The notes beneath the pieces were generated by a model. That model searched no databases, had not been told where the DNA came from, and saw nothing but the letters and a program-made list of their open reading frames with translations. The position numbers and the translations under genes were made by a program. Below, piece by piece: positions 15,714-25,068 of a stretch of 38,988 nt of DNA; position 1 is the stretch's first letter; each line of letters starts with the position of its first letter. This DNA is from Spirochaetota bacterium (GTDB lineage Bacteria; Spirochaetota; Brevinematia; DTOW01), in assembly GCA_028276145.1 (NCBI GenBank), contig JAPYWX010000001.1:1-38988 (forward strand). The letters run 5' to 3'.

Positions 15714-16664
15714 TTAAATAATCCTCACACCCAAATTATCAACCGATAGTATTTGTATGTCATAATCAATAGAGGTTTCTTTAGATAAAAAGTCTCTTAT
15801 TCTAGCCAAGTCATTGAATTTCGGAACGCCCAAAAACATAAGGCAAAATGTAGGGCCACTACCAGAAACGAAGCTACCTATATAAGGAGTTTCAAATTCT
15901 CTACCATCAAGTTCTAAGATCTTCTCAAACCCTTTGTACAAGTGTTTCCGATACTTCTGATGTAGTTCATCTTTTAAACCGATTTTAATTAAATCATATC
16001 TTCTTTTCATCACTCCGATAATCAAGCTAACAGCATACTTCATGTTTTTTACAACATCATCAAGGGGGTACATCTCGGGTAAAACTTTTCTAGCTTCCTT
16101 CGTGGAAACTTCAAACTCAGGCATTACAAAAACGAGTTTTATATCTTCAGGAAAATCAATCTTATCAAATTTATTGTAGCCGTCGAGGCTACATACAGAA
16201 AACCCTCCGATTATAGCAGGTGTCACATTGTCAGGATGTCCTTCAATCTCAATAGCCAACGGTAGTATTACCTTTTCCTTTGCTACTTTAAAATCCTCTA
16301 ACTCCCCTTTTATCTTGCCTCTACTAAGTAAGTAGAGATAACCTAATGTCAATCCTCCCACAATAGCAGAAGAACTACTTCCCAATCCCCTCTTTATGGG
16401 GATATGATTCTTTACCCATATCGACAAATCAGTAGGTATTTTTTCTCTAAATTCCTTCAAAATACGAGAAAAAGAAACAAAGACTATATTTGACTCGTCC
16501 TCTTCAGGCTTAGGTCCTACCCCGAAGTACTCTATTACTTTCCCTTTTCTCTCTCTAAACGAAAAGTAAGCATATATGCTCACTGCCAAACCGAAGGTAT
16601 CAAAGCCACTCCCTATATTAGCTGAACTTCCAGGAACTATTACGGTACACTTTGATATATCCAT
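15714..16664 (-). CDS. thrB: Homoserine kinase
   Basis: ThrB phosphorylates homoserine on the way to threonine. It is a GHMP-family kinase: the ATP-binding loop GLGSSSSA is at residues 93-100, preceded by PGSSANIGSGFDTFGLA at 11-27 and followed by EGHPDNVTPAIIGG and the C-terminal SGSGPTFCLMF block. The length of 316 residues fits the family. The gene starts four bases after the rho stop codon, so the two are probably co-transcribed, an unusual pairing for threonine synthesis. No other thr genes are in the window. Confidence 0.93.
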   Translation of the reverse strand: MDISKCTVIVPGSSANIGSGFDTFGLAVSIYAYFSFRERKGKVIEYFGVGPKPEEDESNIVFVSFSRILKEFREKIPTDLSIWVKNHIPIKRGLGSSSSAIVGGLTLGYLYLLSRGKIKGELEDFKVAKEKVILPLAIEIEGHPDNVTPAIIGGFSVCSLDGYNKFDKIDFPEDIKLVFVMPEFEVSTKEARKVLPEMYPLDDVVKNMKYAVSLIIGVMKRRYDLIKIGLKDELHQKYRKHLYKGFEKILELDGREFETPYIGSFVSGSGPTFCLMFLGVPKFNDLARIRDFLSKETSIDYDIQILSVDNLGVRII

Positions 16665-16668
16665 ATAC

Positions 16669-18171
16669 TTAGAATTGCTGTAAGTTCTCTAAAAATTCGT
16701 CATTATTCCTCGTTTTCAATAGAACTTCCGTAAGCTTCTGTATTATCTCCTCATTGCTCATATCACTTATTGCTCTTCTAAGCAACCATATCCTATGAAG
16801 TTTATCGTCAGGTAGCAATAGTTCCTCTCTTCTCGTACCTGAAAGCTTAAGGTCGATAGCTGGGAAAATCCTCTTGTTAGCCAAATCTCTACTCAAGTGT
16901 ATCTCCATATTGCCTGTACCTTTAAACTCTTCGTATATCACCTCATCCATCTTACTACCTGTATCTATCAAAGCAGAAGCTATAATCGTTAAACTCCCAC
17001 CCTCCTCTATCTTCCTAGCCGAACCAAAGAAGTACTTAGGTTTCTGGAATGCACCAACTTCTATACCACCCGACATTATTCTACCCGTCGGTGGCATTAT
17101 CTGGTTATAGGCTCTCGTTAACCTTGTCAAACTATCAAGAAGTATAACAACATCCATCTTCATTTCTACTAGTCTCTTAGCTCTCTCTAAAACCATTTCG
17201 GCAACTACTCCATGTCTATGCGGCTCCTCATCAAACGTTGAACTTATAACTGTCACATTTTTAAGTGACCTCTTCCAATCTGTTACTTCCTCAGGTCTTT
17301 CATCTATTAACAATATAAACATCACAACTTCGGGGTGATTCTTACGAATTGCTGTTGCAATTTTCTTAAGCAATGTTGTTTTTCCAGCTTTAGGCTGAGA
17401 TACAACCATACCTCTCTGCCCTTTACCTATCGGGACAAACATATCAACTATCCTAGTATCAACATCATCATGCGAGTACTCCAAATTGAACTTCTCTGTA
17501 GGAAACATCGGCGTGAGATCCTCAAAATTTGGTCTTCTGTGAAGAGGACCTGTGAAAGGAACTCCATTAACATGTGTTACCTTTATTAATCCAAAATACC
17601 TTTCGTTTTCCTTCATCGGAGGTCTGATAGTACCAACAATCTCATCACCTGTTCTTAACCCCAAAGACCTTATCTGACTTTGTGCTACATATATATCACC
17701 AGGTACAGGTAAGTAATTATGTTTCTCTGACCTCAGAAAACCATATCCTTGGTTTTGGTCCGTAAGAATCTGTAAAACTCCTCTACCATAGACTATACCA
17801 CCAAGTTTAGTATGATTTTCAACAATTTTAAACAATATATCTTGTTTCGTTCTGTATGATGTTAGTTTATAACCATAAGCCTGCTCTAGAAACTCTAGAA
17901 GCTCATCAGCACTCTTCTCCTTGAGATCATCAAGATAAAGCTCTCTTATATCATCTGAAAGAATTTTTTTCGAAGGCTTAGAAGGGATTTCCTCAGCTTC
18001 AACTTCTTCTTTAATGCTTTCTAATGTCTCTTTGAATTCGTCCTCTTTTGGCTCAACCTCAACAGGCTCAGTCTCCTTCAACTCATCCTGAAAAATATTT
18101 TCTTGAGACTTAGAAAAGAGATTTGACTCAAAAGAATTAGATTCAATTTCCTTTTCAATATCACCAAACAT
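16669..18171 (-). CDS. rho: Transcription termination factor Rho
   Basis: Rho is the hexameric RNA-dependent ATPase that ends transcription. The 500-residue protein has an acidic, Glu-rich N-terminal extension of about 80 residues not present in the E. coli protein, then the Rho N-terminal helix bundle (DELLEFLEQAYGY), the cold-shock-like RNA-binding domain with GYGFLR, and the ATPase domain with its P-loop PKAGKTT at 260-266, VVILLDSLTRLTRAYN, and the secondary RNA loop region. A GAGAGG ribosome site lies a few bases before the ATG. Rho may explain why many convergent genes in this window lack hairpin terminators, but that is inference. Confidence 0.97.
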   Translation of the reverse strand: MFGDIEKEIESNSFESNLFSKSQENIFQDELKETEPVEVEPKEDEFKETLESIKEEVEAEEIPSKPSKKILSDDIRELYLDDLKEKSADELLEFLEQAYGYKLTSYRTKQDILFKIVENHTKLGGIVYGRGVLQILTDQNQGYGFLRSEKHNYLPVPGDIYVAQSQIRSLGLRTGDEIVGTIRPPMKENERYFGLIKVTHVNGVPFTGPLHRRPNFEDLTPMFPTEKFNLEYSHDDVDTRIVDMFVPIGKGQRGMVVSQPKAGKTTLLKKIATAIRKNHPEVVMFILLIDERPEEVTDWKRSLKNVTVISSTFDEEPHRHGVVAEMVLERAKRLVEMKMDVVILLDSLTRLTRAYNQIMPPTGRIMSGGIEVGAFQKPKYFFGSARKIEEGGSLTIIASALIDTGSKMDEVIYEEFKGTGNMEIHLSRDLANKRIFPAIDLKLSGTRREELLLPDDKLHRIWLLRRAISDMSNEEIIQKLTEVLLKTRNNDEFLENLQQF

Positions 18172-18228
18172 AAAAAACCTCTCTAGAAGATTTTTAGAAG
18201 AATGGAAAACCTCAGAGATATATTCCCT

Positions 18229-18257
18229 ATTTTATAAGTTTGGAACATAACTATCAA
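18229..18257 (-). promoter_or_regulatory. Promoter of rho-thrB
   Basis: TTGATA (18252-18257), a 17-bp spacer and TAAAAT (18229-18234). The -35 box falls in the left arm of the palindrome shared with the malF promoter. Confidence 0.65.
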
Positions 18258-18273
18258 GTTTCTTGAATGTTCC
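18242..18273. promoter_or_regulatory. Nested palindrome between rho and malF, candidate operator
   Basis: Outer arms GGAACAT/ATGTTCC (18242-18248, 18267-18273) enclose a 13-bp palindrome TCAAGTTTCTTGA (18254-18266). The inner palindrome touches the -35 boxes of both divergent promoters. A protein bound here could control both transcripts; a sugar-responsive repressor for malFG would be a natural but unproven guess. Confidence 0.6.
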
Positions 18274-18291
18274 TAAGTTTTTATTGATAAT
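18263..18291 (+). promoter_or_regulatory. Promoter of malF-malG-rhomboid-fliR
   Basis: TTGAAT (18263-18268), a 17-bp spacer and GATAAT (18286-18291). Transcription would start near 18298, before the AAGGAG ribosome site at 18304-18309. Confidence 0.65.
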
Positions 18292-18316
18292 AAAATAAAG
18301 TCAAAGGAGTAGGTAC

Positions 18317-20437
18317 ATGAAACTTTTCGTAAAGAAGTATGTCTTTTCAGAAGGGCAAAGGCTTTTCTGGGCAGCCTTCCTCTCAATATTTTTGCTATTC
18401 TTCCTACTATTTGTACACCTCTGGATAACATCAAACTCAATCGAAAACTTCAAGACAGAAATAAAAATAACTGCATTAATGAATACATCTAAATTGATTT
18501 ACGACAAATACGGTGGTGCTACCACCAATGAGACAGGAACGAAAAGCCAAACCAAAAAAGGTAAATCATGGCTTTCATTCTATGAAGAAGAATCCTCAGG
18601 CTTTGACCTACTCTTTCAAAGCAAACCGAAAGGAAAAGAAACAGCTAAAGAAAAAGAAGAAAACCCAAAATTCAAAGATTTCTCATACATTTTAGGTTAC
18701 ATCGTAACAAATTACGGTTTACCGGCAGATGAAAACGAGTTACTTACCAAAAACCTATGGAATATAGAGGTAATAAAGGGAGAAAAATTAATAGCTTCTT
18801 CTGACATCGAAAGCTTAGATAAAGGGAAAATATCAATAAAGAACCTATTTAGAATAAAAAAGGACTCAACAGAAAATAATTTCGTAGTTGAAGAAAGAAA
18901 TAGAGGCTCCTTCGTAGGATACGATGAAGTAATAAAAGGCTACACTTTCAAAGATGAGGACCTAACAGTAGGAGTGGGATACATAGAAAAACCTTTTGTC
19001 TTCCCATATACACCTCTTATATTTTATTTCATCCTCTCACTAATCCTAGCTTTGATTTTCATACCCATAAAGTTCCTTCCTGAGAAAATAAAGCTATACG
19101 TAGGTATAGCTCTACTCATAGTAGTAGCACTAATATTATACTCATCATACTCTAACTACTTAAACTATACAGTATATTCCAAAGCTGAAGAGGTAAAGCC
19201 ACTAATAAGCGATCTATTCAAATCACTCCAAGAAAAAGAGCTTGTAAACAGCAAAGAAGAATTTGTTCAATACCTATCGAAAGAAGTAGGAGACATAAAA
19301 GCAATTTCTTATACATCAACTGACGGAACTTTTGAAATTGAACCTAGTTCTTTAAAATACTATCAAAATTTATTTTTAACACCATTCACACTAATATACC
19401 TCATAGCATTTTTATTATCACTTGGCGTATTTTACTATTCTGCTAAAGGTGGGCTAGAGAAGTGGCTAAATGCATTTTATAACTACAGTGTTGTTTACAT
19501 ATTCATCATTCTAGCTTTATTGCTAGTATTTATACTGATAGGAGTACCTTTCCTATTTACCATAATAATGAGTTTTACCTCTCTATCTAGATACCTATCT
19601 GACCTCAACCTTGCTAGGCAATTCGTAGGATTATACAACTACCAAGACATACTGAATATTCACCACATCTTAGCGATGATAGGATTCGAAAAATCAAAAG
19701 AAATAGTAGAATCATCTCCTTTCTTCGTAAGGAATTTCACTAATTTCTATCAGGTGTTAATCAACACATTCCTTTATACCTTCTTCTCAGTTATAATTCA
19801 GGTAACACTAGGTGTCTTATTCGCTGTTATCCTCAACGATAACAAAGTAAAACTAAGAGGGATATACCAAGTTCTTCTCATCTTACCCTGGGTAATTCCA
19901 ACATACATTAGCGCTCTTCTGTGGAGAGAAGCACTAGGTCAATATGGTGTCTTCAAACAACTTTTTGATTCAATAGGTCTGGAAGGGTTCAATATATACG
20001 CAAACAGTACAGTATACTTCTTATCGATTTGCTTTGTTAGTGCGTGGTATGCATTCCCATTCATAATGATTGTAACATTAAGCGGATTACAAGGAATATC
20101 TGAATCGGTAAAAGACGCTGCATTAATAGATGGTGCTGGATGGTTTACAAGACTCTTTTCTATTTATCTACCTTTAATAAGGCCTACCTTACTACCATCA
20201 GTACTACTCTCCTCTATATGGACTTTTAATAACTTTAACATTGTCTACCTCTACACCGGTGGGAATGACGCGTATGACATACTGATAACAAGAATATACG
20301 ATTTTGTTTCGAGACCAGACCTTAGAGTATTTACTTATGGATATGCTGCCGCCTATTCTACGCTAGTTTTCATCATATTGCTTATCTACATACTAGCATT
20401 TGCCAGAATAACAAAACTAACCGAAAGAACTTATTAG
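18317..20437 (+). CDS. Carbohydrate ABC transporter permease, MalF type, with a long N-terminal extension
   Basis: This is the MalF-like half of an inner-membrane sugar channel. The transport core occupies about residues 390-706: a helix before VPFLFTIIMSFTSLSR, the FVGLYNYQDI block, core helices, and the ATPase-contacting EAA loop at about 600-623 (DAALIDGAGWFTRLF). Upstream there is an extra region of about 380 residues with four predicted helices (about 15-37, 231-253, 258-277, 351-373) and two hydrophilic domains between them. E. coli MalF has 514 residues; long MalF forms are known in Thermotoga. malG follows after 8 bp. No binding protein or ATPase gene is in the window, so the ATPase is presumably shared and encoded elsewhere. 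Confidence 0.85.
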   Translation: MKLFVKKYVFSEGQRLFWAAFLSIFLLFFLLFVHLWITSNSIENFKTEIKITALMNTSKLIYDKYGGATTNETGTKSQTKKGKSWLSFYEEESSGFDLLFQSKPKGKETAKEKEENPKFKDFSYILGYIVTNYGLPADENELLTKNLWNIEVIKGEKLIASSDIESLDKGKISIKNLFRIKKDSTENNFVVEERNRGSFVGYDEVIKGYTFKDEDLTVGVGYIEKPFVFPYTPLIFYFILSLILALIFIPIKFLPEKIKLYVGIALLIVVALILYSSYSNYLNYTVYSKAEEVKPLISDLFKSLQEKELVNSKEEFVQYLSKEVGDIKAISYTSTDGTFEIEPSSLKYYQNLFLTPFTLIYLIAFLLSLGVFYYSAKGGLEKWLNAFYNYSVVYIFIILALLLVFILIGVPFLFTIIMSFTSLSRYLSDLNLARQFVGLYNYQDILNIHHILAMIGFEKSKEIVESSPFFVRNFTNFYQVLINTFLYTFFSVIIQVTLGVLFAVILNDNKVKLRGIYQVLLILPWVIPTYISALLWREALGQYGVFKQLFDSIGLEGFNIYANSTVYFLSICFVSAWYAFPFIMIVTLSGLQGISESVKDAALIDGAGWFTRLFSIYLPLIRPTLLPSVLLSSIWTFNNFNIVYLYTGGNDAYDILITRIYDFVSRPDLRVFTYGYAAAYSTLVFIILLIYILAFARITKLTERTY

Positions 20438-20445
20438 GAGGGATT

Positions 20446-21279
20446 ATGAAAAGGATTTATTACGTATTAATTCAATTATTTTTGATATTGTCCGTAATCT
20501 TACTTCTTTTACCTGTACTTTGGGTAGTTTTAATATCTTTTTACTCTAGGGATCTAATGAGGACTATATTCTCAGAAATACTTCACGGGAGATTACATCT
20601 ATCTAGCCTTACACTAGGAAACTATCTCTATATTCTTACAGATCCTAATTTCTTACAGTGGCTTTTAAACAGCGCTATAGTCGCTGCTAGTGTGGCATTT
20701 GTTAGTACATTCATAGGATTCATGGCAGGATACGGCATATCAAGGTACCAATTCCCCGGCAGAAGAGTATTCCTAATATCACTACTTGTAACTCAGCTTT
20801 TCCCAATTGCAATGATGATAGTTCCTTTCTTGATAATAATGTCACTACTAGGACTAATCGGAACACTCCAAGGATTAAGTTTGGCATATCTAGCCACAAC
20901 ATTACCTTTCTCTATATGGATACTAAAGGGCTTCTTTGATACAGTTCCTTCTGATATAGAAGAAGCTGCCGTAGTTGATGGAGCGAATTTGTTACAGCTA
21001 ATTGGATACGTACTAATTCCTATATCACGTCCTGCTTTAGCAACATCCTTCATATTTTCATTCGTCACATGCTGGAATGAATACGCTATTTCTTTTGTAT
21101 TCCTATCAGATGTTTCGCTTTACACTCTACCACCAGGCATAAAATCATTACTTGACAACAATGACCTTTCAGGCTTTGCAGCTGCCGTAGTTTTAGTATC
21201 AATACCAGTAGTATTTCTATTCATGTACATAAGAAAAGAATTAGTAGAAAGCGTAACATTAGGTTCAGTTAAGGAGTAG
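20446..21279 (+). CDS. Carbohydrate ABC transporter permease, MalG type
   Basis: The second permease half, 277 residues with six predicted membrane helices. The N-terminal helix is at about 10-30, and the EAA loop at about 172-196 reads EEAAVVDGANLLQLIGYVLI, ending in the usual ISRPALAT. A C-terminal extension carries the maltose-type GFAAAVVLVSIPVV sequence. GGAGGG precedes the ATG. It is placed between malF and a rhomboid protease gene, all close together on the plus strand. The substrate is likely maltose or another alpha-glucoside, by family only; a GH13 glycosidase lies 13 kb downstream. Confidence 0.9.
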   Translation: MKRIYYVLIQLFLILSVILLLLPVLWVVLISFYSRDLMRTIFSEILHGRLHLSSLTLGNYLYILTDPNFLQWLLNSAIVAASVAFVSTFIGFMAGYGISRYQFPGRRVFLISLLVTQLFPIAMMIVPFLIIMSLLGLIGTLQGLSLAYLATTLPFSIWILKGFFDTVPSDIEEAAVVDGANLLQLIGYVLIPISRPALATSFIFSFVTCWNEYAISFVFLSDVSLYTLPPGIKSLLDNNDLSGFAAAVVLVSIPVVFLFMYIRKELVESVTLGSVKE

Positions 21280-21282
21280 AAA

Positions 21283-22005
21283 ATGTTTATTCCGTTATTT
21301 GACATAAACAACAGAGGAAGTGACATTACCTTCACTCCATTCATGACACTGATAATAATATCCAATGTTATCGTATTTATCTACCAGAGCTTTCTTATTC
21401 CAGATGTTCAAGCATTCTTTAGAGAATGGGGGGTAGTTCCTTTAAAAATACTGAAAGCAAATGAAATAATTTCCGACATTCCATACTATCCATATATAAC
21501 ACTCGTAACATATTCATTTATTCATGCTAACTTTTGGCACATATTAGGCAACATGTGGTTTTTCTTCATATTTGCTAATGATGTTGAAGCAAGGATGAGA
21601 CCTATAATATTTCTTTTATTCTATCTAGGTGGAGCTATCATAGCCGCTATTTCCCAAATACTCTATACAACAAATTGGAATCTAAACATAGAAAACGCCT
21701 ACTCTAACAAAGCATTACTAGCCAGTCTTTCAACACCTTTAGTAGGAGCTAGTGGAGCTATTAGTGCTGTCTTAGGTGCTTACCTTAGGTATTTCCCTGA
21801 AGCGGAGATTGCTACATTAATTTTATTCTTCTTCATAACGATTATACCCATATCTGCGATATGGTACATAGGTGGTTGGTTCGTCTACCAAGTAATAAAT
21901 GCTCTAGCTAACCCACAATCAAGTGTCGCATGGATTGCTCACATCGCCGGATTTGTTTACGGATACCTCTTCGCTAGTGTGTACAAAGGTAAAGAAGAAT
22001 ACTAG
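21283..22005 (+). CDS. Rhomboid family intramembrane serine protease
   Basis: Rhomboids cut membrane proteins inside the bilayer. The 240-residue protein shows the catalytic Ser157 in GASGA, His220 in AHIAGF, and the supporting HxxxxHxxxN pattern at His81, His86 and Asn90 (FIHANFWHILGNMWFF). Six hydrophobic segments are seen. An AAGGAG site overlaps the malG stop codon, so it is translated from the malFG transcript. The substrate is unknown. fliR follows after two bases. Confidence 0.93.
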   Translation: MFIPLFDINNRGSDITFTPFMTLIIISNVIVFIYQSFLIPDVQAFFREWGVVPLKILKANEIISDIPYYPYITLVTYSFIHANFWHILGNMWFFFIFANDVEARMRPIIFLLFYLGGAIIAAISQILYTTNWNLNIENAYSNKALLASLSTPLVGASGAISAVLGAYLRYFPEAEIATLILFFFITIIPISAIWYIGGWFVYQVINALANPQSSVAWIAHIAGFVYGYLFASVYKGKEEY

Positions 22006-22007
22006 AT

Positions 22008-22796
22008 ATGCCTGTTGATATAGTCAACTTCCTCATATACAACTTTCAATTTTTTCTGGTGGCATTTACAAGAACAATGGGCATGCTTTCAATACTACCA
22101 CTTTTCAGTGGCATCAATGTACCCAATAGGATAAGAGTGGTACTAGCATTCTTTCTATCGTATATAATTTTCCCTATCATATCTCAGATGGGATATGAAT
22201 TACCAAAAAGTCTAGGAGACTTTTTCTTTTTGCTTGTTGGCGAGCTGATAATAGGTTTGCTCATTGGTTTCTTCGTTTTCTTAATAGTCTCTGCTTTTCA
22301 ATTAGCTGCTCAAATATTTTCTACCTCATTTGGGCTTGGATTCATAGAAGTTGTTGACCCTCTTTCTGAAACTAGCATACCAACCTATGGTACATTACTC
22401 CTAATATTCGCAACAATGGTTTTTATTGCAGTTAATGGGCCATTTCTATCATTTCAGGCAATAATTGAAAGCTACAAAAAAATATGGCTTTCAAATATCA
22501 GAATAGAAACAATAGAGGCAGCTGCAAAGTTTATTGTTAGTGGATTCAATGCGATGTTCCTCATCGCTCTACAAATCTCCATACCAATAATAGGTGTTAT
22601 CTTCATAGTAGACATAGTTATAGGCATTATAGCCAAAACAGCTCCACAGATGAACGTTCTAAACCTTGGTTTTGATGTAAAAATGGTACTAGGGCTAATA
22701 CTCGTCATAATTTTTATTGGTCCTATACTAACATTGATGCAAGATGTCATAAAAGAAGCCTTTTATAAAATCTGGCACTTCCTCAAGATGTTCTAA
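22008..22796 (+). CDS. fliR: Flagellar export apparatus protein FliR
   Basis: FliR forms, with FliP and FliQ, the gate of the flagellar type III export system in the inner membrane. The 262-residue protein has six hydrophobic helices and the family blocks RTMGMLSILPLFSG near the N-terminus, VGELIIGLLIGFFVFL, and FGLGFIEVVDPLSETSIPTYG. The start at 22008 is two bases after the rhomboid stop. It is unusual for fliR to be in a sugar-permease unit instead of next to fliQ and flhB. Its last bases overlap the end of gpsA on the opposite strand by four bases. Confidence 0.93.
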   Translation: MPVDIVNFLIYNFQFFLVAFTRTMGMLSILPLFSGINVPNRIRVVLAFFLSYIIFPIISQMGYELPKSLGDFFFLLVGELIIGLLIGFFVFLIVSAFQLAAQIFSTSFGLGFIEVVDPLSETSIPTYGTLLLIFATMVFIAVNGPFLSFQAIIESYKKIWLSNIRIETIEAAAKFIVSGFNAMFLIALQISIPIIGVIFIVDIVIGIIAKTAPQMNVLNLGFDVKMVLGLILVIIFIGPILTLMQDVIKEAFYKIWHFLKMF

Positions 22797-23785
22797 AAAT
22801 TCTGATAAAACTCTATCTTCAAGCTCCTACTCATAAGGTTTCTAAGTGATTCGAATGGTGATTTCCCTTCATAAAGAAGGGAAAAAACTTCATTCACTAT
22901 CGGCATTTCAATATTATTTATTTCTGCTAATCTCTTTATTGCAGGTGTACTATAGTACCCTTCTGCAACCATCTTTGAACTTTTTATTACCTCTTCAGGT
23001 TTCTCACCTTTTGCTATTCTTTCGCCAAGTCCCCTATTCCTACTATGCCTACTAGTACATGTAACTATTAAGTCACCCACACCAGAAAGCCCAAAGAATG
23101 TTTCAAACTTTCCTCCCATCTTAATCCCAAACCTAGAAATTTCATGAAGTCCCCTAGTTATAAGAGACGCTTTAGCATTATCTCCTAACATTAGCCCATC
23201 ACATACACCTGCGGCAATAGCTATTATATTTTTCGTAACGCCCGAAATCTCAACACCCCTTATATCATCCCAAACATAAACCCTAAAACTCTCAGAACTT
23301 ATTGAAGATTGTATTTCTTTAGCTAGATTAAGGTTATCCATTGCCAAGGTAATAGCACACGGTAATCCTAAAGCCACTTCTTCAGCATGACTAGGTCCCG
23401 AAAGAACACCCACATCAGAAACATCTATTTCATCAATTATTATCTCCGTTGGAAACTTTAATGTCTCAAACTCTAACCCCTTGGTACAGCTTATTACTAT
23501 TTTGCCTTTGAGAACCTCCCTGAATTCCTTTAAAGTACCTCTTAGATACTTTGAAGGTACAACAACAAAAACAACATCTCTATCACTCAAATCTTGAGGC
23601 TCTGAAACCAAAGTGACTGATGAAGGAATTTTCACCCCTTTGAGATAATCAGGGCTCTCGCCATATTTCCTGATGTAATCTATCACTTCTCTCCTTCTAA
23701 CCCACAACTTAGCATCATTATTTTTTGAAAAAACTATTGACAAAGCTAAACCCCAACTACCTGCTCCGATAATACCTACCTTCAT
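22793..23785 (-). CDS. gpsA: Glycerol-3-phosphate dehydrogenase [NAD(P)+]
   Basis: GpsA reduces dihydroxyacetone phosphate to sn-glycerol-3-phosphate for phospholipid synthesis. The 330-residue protein begins with the nucleotide-binding GIIGAGSWGLALS at 4-16, then VVPSKYLR, the ISCTKGLE block, LSGPSHAEEVALGLP and the C-terminal GLSGVGDLIVTCTSRHSRNR. An AGGTGG ribosome site lies before the ATG. It follows the amidotransferase-like gene by 8 bp and probably shares its transcript. The stop codon overlaps that of fliR. Confidence 0.96.
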   Translation of the reverse strand: MKVGIIGAGSWGLALSIVFSKNNDAKLWVRRREVIDYIRKYGESPDYLKGVKIPSSVTLVSEPQDLSDRDVVFVVVPSKYLRGTLKEFREVLKGKIVISCTKGLEFETLKFPTEIIIDEIDVSDVGVLSGPSHAEEVALGLPCAITLAMDNLNLAKEIQSSISSESFRVYVWDDIRGVEISGVTKNIIAIAAGVCDGLMLGDNAKASLITRGLHEISRFGIKMGGKFETFFGLSGVGDLIVTCTSRHSRNRGLGERIAKGEKPEEVIKSSKMVAEGYYSTPAIKRLAEINNIEMPIVNEVFSLLYEGKSPFESLRNLMSRSLKIEFYQNF

Positions 23786-23793
23786 AAAACCAC

Positions 23794-25062
23794 CTATGTT
23801 TTCCTTTTTTTCCTTTCTGATGCTGGAAACAAAACATTGTTTAGTATCAACCTGTAGCCTGGCGAATTAGGTGTAAGGGAAACATCAGTCGGCGGGTCAC
23901 CAACATAGTGTGAATAATCCTCAGGATCATGCCCACCTAAAAAACAGAAAGCACCTTTGCCAAGCTCACCTCTTATATACTTAGCATAACCAGGCAAACT
24001 ATCACCATAGTCAGCAAGGATTGTAATACTTTCTTTCATTTTCCCTTTATTAAATGCTGTTGTTTGCCCCAGAAATTCCTTTACCTTAGTCGTATGATTT
24101 TGTACCAACATAGTACTCACAGGATCGTACTTTGCTGAAAATTCTTTCAAATAAAAATAATTCGGATGATTGTAAGAAATAGCGTAGTTCGGATAATCAA
24201 TGTCAGAGTATTCGTAAACATAAGGGTCAGTAATAATTGAGAAATCTTTAAAAGCAAAGGTTATATCAAAGTTTAGTTTTGAAGAATAATTAGGATCAAC
24301 AGGTGTACCATCAAAAATTTCAGGCACAATATCAGTATTAATTGCAGACAAAGCTATATCCAAGGTATCAGTTCCAGCACACATACCAAAAAGGAATCCT
24401 CCGTTCTCTACATATTCCCTTATCTTCATTGCTACCTTAGCTTTCATTTCTCTTACACTCCTGAAACCTTTGCTTTTCGCCATATTCTCAAGGCATGAAA
24501 CCATTTTTATATACCACGGAGAAGAGCCATAACTAGAAAAAAACTTACCAAACTGGCCGGTAAAATCTTCATGGTCAAAATGAAGCCAATCTATCTGATA
24601 CTCTTCTAGCTTCCCTTCAAGAATATCCTCATCAGTAAGCTCAACAAACGGAATATTCGCATACTTCAAAGCTATCTCAACAGCATCGTCATAAGGCAAA
24701 TCTATCTTGAGTCTGTATAATCCTATTCTTGGCGCTTTAGTCAACTTTATTATATTCATATTTTCAGTATTCGTAAGACTTGAGAGGTTTACCCAGTCCT
24801 CACTAGTTACCACCTGATAAACAATATTTTCCTTCTTCAACAATTCTTCTGTAAATCTATTCAAAGGTACAACAAAACTCCCACCCCTATAATTCAGAAA
24901 CCAGTACGCTTCAATACCATTTGCTAATGTATTGTAAACAATTCCATAAGGTTTAAGATGATCCACTTGCTTCGTATCCATAGGTATCAAAATAAAATCT
25001 CCGTACGAGTGACCAAAAACTAAGAACAAAACAAGAACTAAGCACAGCTTTTTGAATACCAT
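23794..25062 (-). CDS. Exported protein with a class I glutamine amidotransferase-like fold
   Basis: A signal peptide (about 1-21, LVFGHSYG) precedes a long globular domain, so the protein acts outside the cytoplasm. The beginning (FILIPMDTKQVDHLKPYGIV, then FLNYRGGSF) resembles proteins of Bacteroidetes annotated, probably wrongly, as asparagine synthetase B. A nucleophile-elbow-like GMCAGT places a Cys at about residue 228, and the C-terminal GAFCFLGGHDPEDY could supply the His. A class I amidotransferase-like or peptidase-like hydrolase is the best guess. An exported enzyme of this fold, ahead of gpsA, has no obvious pathway. The start at 25062 has TATAAT six bases upstream and no ribosome site. 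Confidence 0.72.
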   Translation of the reverse strand: MVFKKLCLVLVLFLVFGHSYGDFILIPMDTKQVDHLKPYGIVYNTLANGIEAYWFLNYRGGSFVVPLNRFTEELLKKENIVYQVVTSEDWVNLSSLTNTENMNIIKLTKAPRIGLYRLKIDLPYDDAVEIALKYANIPFVELTDEDILEGKLEEYQIDWLHFDHEDFTGQFGKFFSSYGSSPWYIKMVSCLENMAKSKGFRSVREMKAKVAMKIREYVENGGFLFGMCAGTDTLDIALSAINTDIVPEIFDGTPVDPNYSSKLNFDITFAFKDFSIITDPYVYEYSDIDYPNYAISYNHPNYFYLKEFSAKYDPVSTMLVQNHTTKVKEFLGQTTAFNKGKMKESITILADYGDSLPGYAKYIRGELGKGAFCFLGGHDPEDYSHYVGDPPTDVSLTPNSPGYRLILNNVLFPASERKKRKT

Positions 25063-25068
25063 TACTGA

